A stretch of DNA of 39,960 nt, taken from Accumulibacter sp. GTDB taxonomy: Bacteria > Pseudomonadota > Gammaproteobacteria > Burkholderiales > Rhodocyclaceae. The notes below the pieces were generated by a model, which saw only the letters and a list, made by a program, of their open reading frames with translations, was not told where the DNA came from and did no database searches. The stretch is from contig JAIFKU010000031.1 in assembly GCA_020049495.1 (NCBI GenBank), forward strand, positions 1 to 39,960. The letters are read 5' to 3'. Both the position numbers and the translations under genes were made by a program. Shown here piece by piece: positions 29,567 through 37,224 of this stretch (position 1 is its first letter; every line of letters begins with the position of its first letter).

Positions 29567-31075
29567 TCAGTTGGGCGTACGCTGCTGCCGCAAGCGCCCG
29601 ACAAGCCTGCCGATCAGCGGCCAGAAGAGCAGCAGCATGGCGAGGGTCATGATCGTCGCGACCAGCGTCGAATTGGTCCAGAAGATTCCCAGCGAGCCCT
29701 TGGAGAAGATCATCGACTGGCGGAAGGCATCCTCGGTCTTGTCGCCGAGCACCATCGCCAGAACCATGGGCGCAATCGGATAGTCGAGTTTCTTGAGCAG
29801 GTAACCGGCGATGCCGAAAACCAGCGCCAGCCAGAGATCTAGGCGAGCGCCGCTAATCTGGTAGGCGCCGATGAAGCACACGACAACGATCATCGGGCCG
29901 ATGATCGAGAACGGGATTCTCAGGATCGCGGCGAACATCGGCACAGTGGTCAGCACCAGAATCACGGCCATCACATTACCCATATACATGCTGGCAATCG
30001 TGCTCCAGACAAAGTCCGGACGTTCGATGAAGAGCATCGGTCCGGGCGTCAGTCCCCAGATCATCAGCCCGCCCATCATCACCGCGGCGGTCGCCGAGCC
30101 GGGGACGCCGAGCGCCAGCATCGGCAGGATGGCGCAGGTGCCGGCAGAATGGTCGGCGGTTTCGGGCGCGACGACGCCGGCCGGCTCGCCCTTGCCAAAA
30201 CCGTCCTTCTTACGCGCGAAACGCTTGGCCAGACCATAGCTCATGAACGACGCAGCAGTCGGACCGCCGGGGGTGATCCCCATCCAGCACCCGACGAGCG
30301 CACTGCGCAACAGCGTCATCCAGTGTTTGGGCAGCGAGAGGATCGCTTCCCAGACATCGCGGATCTTGATGCGGGCGTGGATGCCGTCAAAGCGCAGGCC
30401 TTCTTCCATCGTCTGCAGGAGCTCGCCGAGGCCAAAGAGACCGATGACGGCAACCAGGAAGCTGATGCCCTTGATCAGCTCGGTGATGCCGAAAGTCAGC
30501 CGCATATTGCCCGCCATGCCGTCCATGCCGACGGCGGCAAAAGCGAAACCGAGCATCATCGAGACGACGGACTTGAACGGCGAACTGCTGCCCATGCCAA
30601 TGAAGCTGCAGAAGGTCAGCAGATAGACAGCGAAATATTCGGGCGAACTGAACTTGAGCGCGAACTGGGTGACCCAGCCCGAGAGCACGGTGATGACGGT
30701 GACGCCGACCAGCGCGCCGATTCCGGCCGACATGAAGGCCAGCGTCAGCGCCTGGGTGGCCTTGCCTTGCTGCGCCATCGGGTAGCCGTCGAAGGTCGTC
30801 GCAACCGACGAGGGCTCGCCCGGGATGTTGAACAGGATGGACGTCGTCGAGCCGCCGAACAGGGCGCCCCAATACATGCTGGTGAGCAGGATGATGGCGG
30901 AAATCGGGTCCATGGTGAAGGTTAGCGGGATCAGCAGCGAGACGCCGTTCGGTGCGCCCAGTCCCGGCAGGACGCCGACCAGGATTCCAAGCAGTACGCC
31001 GGCCGCCATGAGTCCAAAATGGTAGAACGAGAAAACGATCCCGAAGCCGTCCATCAGGTTGCCAAAATTCTCCAA
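29567..31075 (-). CDS. TctA large permease subunit (second system)
   Basis: A 502-residue polytopic membrane protein of the TTT family. Signatures: LLGILVGVLPGLGAPNGVSLLIPLTF, MYWGALFGGSTTSILFNIPGE, and later GCWMGITPGGPTAASF and APETADHSAGTCAILPMLALGVPG. It is clearly related to, but divergent from, the first TctA in this window, so the two systems probably take different carboxylates. It lies 47 bases after tctB. Confidence 0.95.
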   Translation of the reverse strand: MENFGNLMDGFGIVFSFYHFGLMAAGVLLGILVGVLPGLGAPNGVSLLIPLTFTMDPISAIILLTSMYWGALFGGSTTSILFNIPGEPSSVATTFDGYPMAQQGKATQALTLAFMSAGIGALVGVTVITVLSGWVTQFALKFSSPEYFAVYLLTFCSFIGMGSSSPFKSVVSMMLGFAFAAVGMDGMAGNMRLTFGITELIKGISFLVAVIGLFGLGELLQTMEEGLRFDGIHARIKIRDVWEAILSLPKHWMTLLRSALVGCWMGITPGGPTAASFMSYGLAKRFARKKDGFGKGEPAGVVAPETADHSAGTCAILPMLALGVPGSATAAVMMGGLMIWGLTPGPMLFIERPDFVWSTIASMYMGNVMAVILVLTTVPMFAAILRIPFSIIGPMIVVVCFIGAYQISGARLDLWLALVFGIAGYLLKKLDYPIAPMVLAMVLGDKTEDAFRQSMIFSKGSLGIFWTNSTLVATIMTLAMLLLFWPLIGRLVGRLRQQRTPN

Positions 31076-31122
31076 TGTATTTCTCCCTCGCTGTCGCGAA
31101 TGGTGTTCTTGTCGGCCTTGAA

Positions 31123-31623
31123 TCAGTAGATTTTCAGCAGGGCTTCAATCGGCCCCTTGAGCAATGGCACCTGGAACCATTTTTCAAAAACGAAATAGAA
31201 AAGGACGATCGTGCACGCGCATACGGCGAGCGCCTTGCCGATCCGGTAACCCCCCTGGATCGTCATGACACCGAAGAGATAGAGCCCCAGGCCGACATAC
31301 AGCCCGAGCACCATCGACACAGCGACGAAACCGAGCATCGGCAGGAAGAAGGTCAGGATCCGGTAGCCCTGCTCGCGCGTCAGGAAGATTTGCTTGTAGC
31401 GTCGTTGCTCGATCACCGACTCGACCAGAACGCCGCAACTGGCGATGACGATGAAGAGGCCGATGTAAAACGGAAAATAGCCCGATTGCGGCCCGGCGTC
31501 ACCCCAGCCGGTACCGATCTCGAGCGATCCGTAGCAGACGATGGCGCCAGCGATGGCCGCTGCCAGAGCCACGGCAATTTCCATCGTCAGGCGGGTCATT
31601 AAGATCCCGGATGGGTTTTGCAT
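31123..31623 (-). CDS. TctB small membrane subunit (second system)
   Basis: A 166-residue membrane protein with four predicted helices and the family segment GDAGPQSGYFPFYIGLFIVIAS. GGAG lies eight bases before ATG 31623; internal ATG codons at residues 9 and 14 are alternatives. Confidence 0.88.
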   Translation of the reverse strand: MQNPSGILMTRLTMEIAVALAAAIAGAIVCYGSLEIGTGWGDAGPQSGYFPFYIGLFIVIASCGVLVESVIEQRRYKQIFLTREQGYRILTFFLPMLGFVAVSMVLGLYVGLGLYLFGVMTIQGGYRIGKALAVCACTIVLFYFVFEKWFQVPLLKGPIEALLKIY

Positions 31624-31649
31624 AAGTCAGACTCCACAATCATTACAGA

Positions 31650-31674
31650 ACGGGACAGGCAACGCCTGCCCCGT
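31650..31674 (-). repeat. Intercistronic hairpin between tctC and tctB (second system)
   Basis: Arms 31650-31660 and 31664-31674 pair over 11 positions (one G-U in the minus-strand RNA) around a three-base loop. No T run follows. It sits in the 83-base gap between binding protein and membrane genes, exactly as the hairpin of the first system does. Confidence 0.7.
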
Positions 31675-31706
31675 AAGGCTAAGGCACCGGAACCCCGGTT
31701 ACGGCT

Positions 31707-32696
31707 TTACTGGACGATCCACTTCTCGCGCTTGAAGACCGCAGTCGCCCGTTCGGCGTCCTGTTTGGTGTAGGCACGCAACTCGTCACCGGTCATGAAT
31801 CGATCGCTTTGCGAAGTCTTCTCGATATACGATTTCCACTCAGGCGTTTCGCTGACTTTCTTGAGCATCGTCGTGTAGAAGGCGATCGCCTCCGGCGACA
31901 CCTTTGCCGGCAGCCAGACGGTGCGCGGCATCTGGTAGTTGTCGATCGCTATGCCCGAGTCCTTGCACAGCGGAATGTCCGACCAAGCCATGTCCTTGCT
32001 GACCTTGGGGCCGGCGGCCATGCGCTGCGAACTGAAAACGCAGAGCGGTCGAACCATGCCGGCTTTAAATTGGCCAAGGTTTTCATTCGGGTTGTTGAGG
32101 TTGGCGTCGATGTGTGCGCCGGCCAGTTGAACCGCCGCTTCGCCGCCGCTCTTGAACGGGATGTACGTGAACTTGGCGCCGGTCGCTTCACTGATCATGC
32201 TGGCCAGTGTCTGGTCGGTGTCCTTGGACTGCGAGCCGCCCATCTTGAGGCCGTCGCCCTTCTTGGCCGCCTCGATGAAGCTCTTGGCGTCGGTGTAGGG
32301 CGAGTTAGCGTTGACCCAGATCAGGAATTCGTCGAGTGCAAGCGCCGTGACTGGAACCAGCATGTCGGCCGTGTAGCCCATTTTGGCAACCAGCGGCAGC
32401 AGGTACTCGTTGTTGGTTCCGAAGGTCAGCTTGTAGGCGTCGTCAAGGCTCGCCGAGCCATAGACAAAGCCTTCGCTGCCGGCACCGCCACCCTTATTAA
32501 GGACAACAATCGGTGCGTTCATCAGCTTGTATTTCAGGATGATCGACTGGATCGTTCGGGCGAAAATGTCGGTACCGCCGCCTGCTCCTGAAGCGACGAC
32601 GAATTCGACCGGCTTTTCCGGAACCCACGCCGCTGCAGCGGCTGTTGCATAGAGCGCGCTCGCCAGCAGGGTGGTAATCAACTTGGCTTTGAACAT
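31707..32696 (-). CDS. Bug/TctC periplasmic carboxylate-binding protein (second system)
   Basis: A 329-residue binding protein with a signal peptide (1-23, MFKAKLITTLLASALYATAA and onward) and the mature start WVPEKPVEFVVASGAGGGTD. It departs from standard Bug proteins: AGGGTDIFARTI replaces the usual PPGGSTDxxAR, and the ligand loop reads VLNKGGGAGSEGF instead of VENKPGA. This suggests a different subfamily and ligand. ATG 32696 has AGGAG upstream; the earlier ATG at 32750 would start inside the pdxA-like gene. Confidence 0.92.
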   Translation of the reverse strand: MFKAKLITTLLASALYATAAAAAWVPEKPVEFVVASGAGGGTDIFARTIQSIILKYKLMNAPIVVLNKGGGAGSEGFVYGSASLDDAYKLTFGTNNEYLLPLVAKMGYTADMLVPVTALALDEFLIWVNANSPYTDAKSFIEAAKKGDGLKMGGSQSKDTDQTLASMISEATGAKFTYIPFKSGGEAAVQLAGAHIDANLNNPNENLGQFKAGMVRPLCVFSSQRMAAGPKVSKDMAWSDIPLCKDSGIAIDNYQMPRTVWLPAKVSPEAIAFYTTMLKKVSETPEWKSYIEKTSQSDRFMTGDELRAYTKQDAERATAVFKREKWIVQ

Positions 32697-32708
32697 CGTA
32701 TGACTCCT

Positions 32709-32740
32709 TTTGTGGGTGAAACAGTTTGTGGGTGAAACAT
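32709..32740. repeat. 16 bp tandem duplication
   Basis: TTTGTGGGTGAAACA plus one base, twice in a row (32709-32724 and 32725-32740, last base G then T). It lies between the pdxA-like stop and the tctC ribosome-binding site and looks like a replication-slippage duplication. Confidence 0.85.
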
Positions 32741-32746
32741 TGAAAC

Positions 32747-33784
32747 TCATTTTGCCGCAGCGGCTTTGTTTCTCGATGCCATGCGCGCCGCCAGCAAAAT
32801 GGCCTCGCGCGTTGCGCCGATATTGGCGATGCCTTGCCCGGCGATGTCATAGGCCGTGCCATGAGCCGGTGTGCACACTGGGAAGGGCAGGCCGCCCATC
32901 AGGGTCACGCCGCGATCGAAGCCGACCAGCTTCATCGCGATCTGGCCTTGATCATGGTACATGGTCAACACCGCGTCAAAGTCGCCGCGCAGCGCACGGC
33001 CATAGACGGTATCGGCCGGAAAAGGCCCGAACGCATTGAATCCGCGCGCTTTGCCGGCTTCTACGGCAGGCGCGATGATGTCGATTTCCTCGCGGCCGAA
33101 ATTGCCGCCATCGCCGGCGTGCGGATTGAGCGCGGCCACCGCAATGCGCGGATTAATGACGCCGGCGTCACGCAGGCAACGATCGGTCAAGGCCATTTCG
33201 GCGAGGATGCCCTCACTGGTGATCGCCGCCGCCACTTCGGATAAGGGGATGTGTGATGTGACGCGGGCATTCCACACGCTACCGAGAACGTTGAACTCGC
33301 GCGCGTGGCCGTGAAAGTCGATGACGTCGCAGATGAAGCGGATCTCGTCGTCGTAGCCGGCGTAACCGTAGCGCATGGCTTTCTTGTTGAATGGCGTGAA
33401 ACAGACGGCATCAGCGTCACCGGTCTTGGCCATGGTCAGCGCCCGGCGGAAATTGTCGAGTGCGAAAGCGCCGCCTGCAGGCGTCGCTTCGCCGCGCGTG
33501 ACAGCCGATGGCGAGAGATTGCCAAGATCGATCAGGACAGGACGCGCGCTGGCGTCAAACGTCTCGCCCGGCGCGACAATGTCGATATCGAGTACCAGGC
33601 CGGCGATCGTCGCGCCTTCGTCAAGAATCCGGCGATCGCCGAAAACAACGATGTTGGCTGCCGCCCTGATCTCATCGAGACAGAGTAGTCTGGCAGCAAG
33701 TTCCGGGCTGATGCCGGCGGGATCGCCCATGGCCAGGGCGATGGTCGGACGACGGGGGGCAATTGCGGATGATTCCAATCTCAC
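32747..33784 (-). CDS. PdxA-family dehydrogenase (PdxA2-like)
   Basis: A 345-residue metal-dependent NAD-linked oxidative decarboxylase of the PdxA family. The three metal-binding histidines are present: H178 (VTSHIPL), H222 (LNPHAGDGGNFG) and H277 (MYHDQGQIAMK). The N-terminal IALAMGDPAGISPELAARLL is the family signature. Relatives include PdxA (4-phosphohydroxy-L-threonine), PdxA2 (4-phospho-D-threonate to dihydroxyacetone phosphate) and TphB (a terephthalate dihydrodiol). The operon with a carboxylate transporter and a beta-HAD favours a catabolic sugar-acid role over pyridoxal synthesis. The DUF1537 kinase usually found with PdxA2 is absent here, and no dioxygenase genes support a TphB role. 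First gene of the minus-strand operon, divergent from the GntR gene. Confidence 0.87.
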   Translation of the reverse strand: MRLESSAIAPRRPTIALAMGDPAGISPELAARLLCLDEIRAAANIVVFGDRRILDEGATIAGLVLDIDIVAPGETFDASARPVLIDLGNLSPSAVTRGEATPAGGAFALDNFRRALTMAKTGDADAVCFTPFNKKAMRYGYAGYDDEIRFICDVIDFHGHAREFNVLGSVWNARVTSHIPLSEVAAAITSEGILAEMALTDRCLRDAGVINPRIAVAALNPHAGDGGNFGREEIDIIAPAVEAGKARGFNAFGPFPADTVYGRALRGDFDAVLTMYHDQGQIAMKLVGFDRGVTLMGGLPFPVCTPAHGTAYDIAGQGIANIGATREAILLAARMASRNKAAAAK

Positions 33785-33836
33785 TGCGAGCTCCTTGAGC
33801 GGGGTATTTCCGAATAATGCAACCGAGGCGCTATGC

Positions 33837-33872
33837 TTGTCAACAATGTAACATGTTGTATTCTGAATTCAG
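33837..33872. promoter_or_regulatory. Candidate GntR/FCD operator cluster
   Basis: TTGTCAACAA (33837-33846, arms TTGT/ACAA), an overlapping ACAA-N9-TTGT (33843-33859) and the perfect palindrome CTGAATTCAG (33863-33872) lie close together in the 183 bp gap between the pdxA-like operon and the divergent GntR gene. Confidence 0.45.
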
Positions 33873-33899
33873 CATTCAGATGATATGATATAGTTCTTC

Positions 33900-33930
33900 T
33901 CTAGCGCGATATTGTTGTTGGCGCGCTAGA
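33900..33930. repeat. Inverted repeat upstream of the GntR gene
   Basis: Nine-base arms TCTAGCGCG (33900-33908) and CGCGCTAGA (33922-33930) around a 13-base spacer, about 38 bases before the GntR start. It could be an operator or an mRNA hairpin. Confidence 0.5.
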
Positions 33931-33967
33931 ATTCAGTTCCTTGCACCCATTTAACAGATTGTTGGCA

Positions 33968-34672
33968 ATGAACCTAGATCAGAATGCCCTGGATCCCCAG
34001 CATGATTCGTCCTCCCAGGAGACCGAAGTGGTCCGGATTGATCGCCCGACGCTGCACAATGTCGTGGTATCGCGCATCCGCGACATGATCATTGAGGGGC
34101 AACTGGCTTCCGGCGTGCGTATCCACGAAGGCCAGGTCGGCCAGCAACTCGGCGTTTCGCGTACGCCCTTGCGCGAAGCGCTCAAGGTTCTGGCCATGGA
34201 GGGGTTGGTCGAGCTGGTGCCCAGTCGTGGCGCCATGGTGCGCAAGCTGACCGCCAAAGACGTGAAGGACATGCTGACCGTGCTCAGTTCTCTGGAAGAA
34301 CTGGCCGGACAACTGGCTTGTCAGAACGGCACGGATGAACAAATCCAGGCGATTCGGGGCCTGCATGAAGAGATGTTGATGTTTTACGCCAAGCGTGACC
34401 GGCTGCAGTACTTCAAGTGCAATCAGCAGATCCATACGTCCATCATTGCCCTTTCCGGAAATGAATCGCTGATGCTGTTGCATGGGATGCTGCAGGCGCG
34501 CATGAAGCGCATCCGTTTTCTTGGCCATCGCACTGAAGAGCAGTGGGCGGCAGCGGTGGCCGATCACGAGGAAATGATCCAGGCGCTGGAAGCACATGAC
34601 GGAAATCGCCTCGTGTCAGCACTGATTGAACACCTGACGCGAACCTGGGAGCGCATCAAGACCGCAATCTGA
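33968..34672 (+). CDS. GntR-family regulator with FCD domain
   Basis: A 234-residue transcription factor. The winged helix-turn-helix is at about 28-90 (VVSRIRDMIIEGQLASGVRI, LGVSRTPLREALKVLAMEGLVELVPSRGAMV) and the FCD ligand domain at about 100-225 with conserved acidic and His residues (NQQIHTSII, ADHEEMIQALEAHD). It is divergent from the pdxA-tctCBA-betaHAD operon and presumably controls it in response to a sugar acid. The start is uncertain: ATG 33968 has no clear ribosome-binding site, and neither does TTG 33941. Confidence 0.88.
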   Translation: MNLDQNALDPQHDSSSQETEVVRIDRPTLHNVVVSRIRDMIIEGQLASGVRIHEGQVGQQLGVSRTPLREALKVLAMEGLVELVPSRGAMVRKLTAKDVKDMLTVLSSLEELAGQLACQNGTDEQIQAIRGLHEEMLMFYAKRDRLQYFKCNQQIHTSIIALSGNESLMLLHGMLQARMKRIRFLGHRTEEQWAAAVADHEEMIQALEAHDGNRLVSALIEHLTRTWERIKTAI

Positions 34673-34726
34673 TGCGGCTTGCAGAGCGCTTGAAGTTGCC
34701 GTGGGCGCGGGAAAGAGCCCTGGCTG

Positions 34727-35686
34727 TCAATCACCCGCGAGGCGTACGAGCCGCTCAGCCACAGCTTCATCGGTGACCAGGCAGTTCACATAACCGGCCG
34801 ACAGAATGGCCCGGATGATCTCGGCTTTGTACAGTCCCCCCGAAATGAGGATGCTGTTCGGAATTGCTTTCAGATCAGCCGGCGGCATGGCGATTACGCT
34901 CTGGTTGAGCGGGTGGTCGACAGCAAACCCTTGGGCATCAAGGAAAGTCCCGAGGATTTCACCGATGGCACCGATATCCTTGAGTTCAGGTAGGCGTTCG
35001 CGGACACTGTAGATGGTCGTGAGTTTTGTCCGCGGTGTCAGATCGCCGCAGGAAACAATGGCCACATCGGATCGGCGTGCGCGTTCCATGACTTCATTCA
35101 CGCCGCTGTGGGTGAGAAGAATTTCCCGGCTCTCGATGCTCGGACAATAGATCGGTGCTGTCACGTAATAGCAGTCAGCGCCGAGGGTCTTGGCCAGTTC
35201 GGTCGAGACTTCGAACGCATTCGTCTCGGATCCACGGGTCAGACCGCCCATCAGGGAAACCACGGATCCATCCTTGAGCTGGCGGGTGCGCATCTGCTTG
35301 ATGCTGGCGCTCAGCGTGCGACCCCAGCCGACGGAAATACACTGCCCGTCCTGGATGAGGACGTCAAGCAGGGCGCCAGCGGCGTCGCCGATCATGCGTC
35401 GTTGTTGTTCGTCGTCATCTGCCGACGGAACCACGGCAACCGACTTGAGCCCAAAGACCTGTTTGAGCTGCTCCTCCAGTTTGATGCAACTGAGCAGAGG
35501 CAGACGGATATCGACAACCACCGAACCATCGGCCCGCAACTGTCCGGCAATCTTGTTGACGCGCGCCCGGGCGATGCCGAGCCGATCGGAGATCTCCTGT
35601 TGAGTCAAGCCCGCGACGTAGTAAAACCAGGCGATACGTGCCCGCAACTGTTCGCCACCCGGGTTGGTCGATTCATCATTGAGCAT
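34727..35686 (-). CDS. SorC-family sugar-phosphate-binding regulator
   Basis: A 319-residue transcription factor of the SorC/DeoR type. The N-terminal helix-turn-helix is LTQQEISDRLGIARARVNKIAGQL (about 27-50); the rest is a NagB/RpiA-like effector domain (VGWGRTLSASIKQM, GGLTRGSETNAFEVSTELA, AIGEILGTFLDAQG). This family binds phosphorylated sugars; EryD of the Brucella erythritol operon belongs to it. ATG 35686 with AAGG upstream is preferred to the longer ORF from 35734. It is divergent from the derI-lerI-lerK genes and should regulate them, with a tetrulose phosphate as a plausible effector. Confidence 0.9.
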   Translation of the reverse strand: MLNDESTNPGGEQLRARIAWFYYVAGLTQQEISDRLGIARARVNKIAGQLRADGSVVVDIRLPLLSCIKLEEQLKQVFGLKSVAVVPSADDDEQQRRMIGDAAGALLDVLIQDGQCISVGWGRTLSASIKQMRTRQLKDGSVVSLMGGLTRGSETNAFEVSTELAKTLGADCYYVTAPIYCPSIESREILLTHSGVNEVMERARRSDVAIVSCGDLTPRTKLTTIYSVRERLPELKDIGAIGEILGTFLDAQGFAVDHPLNQSVIAMPPADLKAIPNSILISGGLYKAEIIRAILSAGYVNCLVTDEAVAERLVRLAGD

Positions 35687-35740
35687 CTTGAACCTTTCGA
35701 ACTGGCGCCATTGTAAGGGGCGAGGATTGCGCACAATATA

Positions 35741-35767
35741 TGAACAGGGGTAACAAACCCTCGTTCA
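35741..35767. promoter_or_regulatory. Candidate SorC operator
   Basis: Arms TGAACAGGGGT (35741-35751) and ACCCTCGTTCA (35757-35767) pair at 9 of 11 positions around AACAA. It lies in the gap between the SorC gene and derI, about 55 bases before the regulator start. Confidence 0.5.
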
Positions 35768-35795
35768 AAGCACATAATACAAATGTTGTTAATAA

Positions 35796-35809
35796 AATAC
35801 AAAAGTATT
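35796..35809. promoter_or_regulatory. Second inverted repeat in the SorC-derI gap
   Basis: AATAC-AAAA-GTATT in an AT-rich stretch about 50 bases before derI. It lies where a promoter for the plus-strand genes would be expected and could be part of it or an operator. Confidence 0.4.
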
Positions 35810-35860
35810 AAACTAGACGCATTGTACAGATTGTTCTCATCATTGAAAGGTAGAAAAAGC

Positions 35861-36319
35861 ATGAAAATTGCCATCGCCGGCGACAGCGTCGGGGTTTTAC
35901 TTGTCGAGGTTCTTTTTGCCCACTTGTCGACGTACAAGGGAATCGAAGTGACAAACCTGAGCAATTCGCCTGACGGCGCCAGCGAGTATTACGCCAACGT
36001 CGCCGATCGTGTCGGCAGCGCCATCCTGGCCGGGGAATTTGATCGTGGCATTTTGTGTTGCGGAACCGGGATAGGCATGGCCATCAGCGCCAACAAGGTG
36101 CCGGGAATCCGCGCCGCACTGACCCATGACACGTTTTCTGCGGAGCGTGCAGCCAAGAGCAATAATGCGCATATCATTACCCTTGGCGCGCGCGTGATCG
36201 GTTCCGAAGTGGCCAAGACGATCGTCAATACTTGGCTGGCTTGCGAGTTTGATCCTGCAGGGCCGTCAGCCGCCAATGTGGCGGCCATCGACGCACTGGA
36301 CACGAAATACCGGAAGTAA
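35861..36319 (+). CDS. derI: RpiB-like sugar-phosphate isomerase, probable D-erythrulose 4-phosphate isomerase
   Basis: A 152-residue RpiB/LacAB-fold isomerase. The active-site segment is [25 protein letters not shown] (63-87) with catalytic C67 (or neighbouring C66), followed by [26 protein letters not shown]. Standard RpiB interconverts ribulose 5-phosphate and ribose 5-phosphate; DerI and EryI are homologues that convert D-erythrulose 4-phosphate to D-erythrose 4-phosphate. The assignment to DerI rests mainly on the two genes that follow (lerI-like and lerK-like), a set known from erythritol and threitol catabolism. ATG 35861 has GAAAGG upstream. First gene after the SorC control region. 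Confidence 0.78.
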   Translation: MKIAIAGDSVGVLLVEVLFAHLSTYKGIEVTNLSNSPDGASEYYANVADRVGSAILAGEFDRGILCCGTGIGMAISANKVPGIRAALTHDTFSAERAAKSNNAHIITLGARVIGSEVAKTIVNTWLACEFDPAGPSAANVAAIDALDTKYRK

Positions 36320-36365
36320 GCGAACCGGATCAACGTCTCCCGACCCGAAAAAAGCAGAATTCGCC

Positions 36366-37172
36366 ATGAGAAAACTTGTCGCCGCCACCGGCTGGAAAAT
36401 GAATATCGGCTCAGCCGAAACGGTTCGTTATGCCGGGTTTCTTAAATCCAGGGTAGCGCAACTCGATGTGTCGGCCATCGACATTTTCGTCCTGCCGCCA
36501 TTTACCTCGCTCCCGGCGGCTGCCGGAGCATTCGGAAATACACCGGTGGCCATTGGCGGACAGAACATGCACTGGGAGGATAGCGGCGGCTGGACGGGCG
36601 AAATTTCCGCGCCGATGCTGGTCGAAGCGGGCTGTCGTTACGTTGAACTCGCGCATTCGGAGCGTTTGCAACATTTCGGTGAAACCTATGAACTCATCAG
36701 GCGCAAGGTGGACAGGGCGATGAGCGCAGGACTGACGCCGGTCATCTGCCTGGGTGAGACGGCTCAGGAAAAAGCCGCAGGACGATCTGATGAGGTTCTG
36801 GCTGAGCAGGTGCTCACTTCGCTTGCCGGACAACCGGACAATCGCGTGCCCGATACCATACTCGCGTATGAACCGCGCTGGGCGATCGGTGCCGCCGAGG
36901 CTGCGTCCCCCGATTACGTGGCCGCCCGGCACAAGGCCTTGCGCAATATCCTGCGCCAGCATCGTGGCCGTGACGTCGCCGAGCATACCCGGATCATCTA
37001 CGGCGGGTCGGTGACCCCTGAAAATGGCCACGACATCATCGGCCTTGACGATGTGGATGGCTTGTTCGTCGGGCGCGCGGCGTGGACGCCCGAGGGCTTT
37101 GCCAGAATCATCGAACTGGTCGTCAAGGCGGCCGCAAAAAAACTCGCGCGCACGACAGCAGCGACAACTTGA
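36366..37172 (+). CDS. lerI: Triosephosphate isomerase homologue, probable L-erythrulose 1-phosphate isomerase
   Basis: A 268-residue TIM-family protein. The catalytic set is kept: K11 (GWKMN), H97 (VELAHSERLQHFGE) and E169 (LAYEPRWAIG). It differs from housekeeping TIM at telling places: the first motif is GWKMN, lacking the Asn of GNWKMN, and the mobile loop after the catalytic Glu reads PRWAIGAAEAASPDY rather than PVWAIGTG. The same kind of change is seen in EryH/LerI, which convert L-erythrulose 1-phosphate to D-erythrulose 4-phosphate. Between derI and lerK, which use its product and make its substrate. A housekeeping TpiA cannot be fully excluded. Confidence 0.78.
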   Translation: MRKLVAATGWKMNIGSAETVRYAGFLKSRVAQLDVSAIDIFVLPPFTSLPAAAGAFGNTPVAIGGQNMHWEDSGGWTGEISAPMLVEAGCRYVELAHSERLQHFGETYELIRRKVDRAMSAGLTPVICLGETAQEKAAGRSDEVLAEQVLTSLAGQPDNRVPDTILAYEPRWAIGAAEAASPDYVAARHKALRNILRQHRGRDVAEHTRIIYGGSVTPENGHDIIGLDDVDGLFVGRAAWTPEGFARIIELVVKAAAKKLARTTAATT

Positions 37173-37224
37173 GCGCATGCGATGAACAAACCCATCCTGG
37201 AAACCGCTAACTGGAGGACCTACC

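Noticed and set aside
32697-32750. Longer N-terminus for the second TctC from 32750
   Set aside because: It would destroy the signal peptide start, overlaps the pdxA-like gene, and lies upstream of a good ribosome-binding site for ATG 32696.
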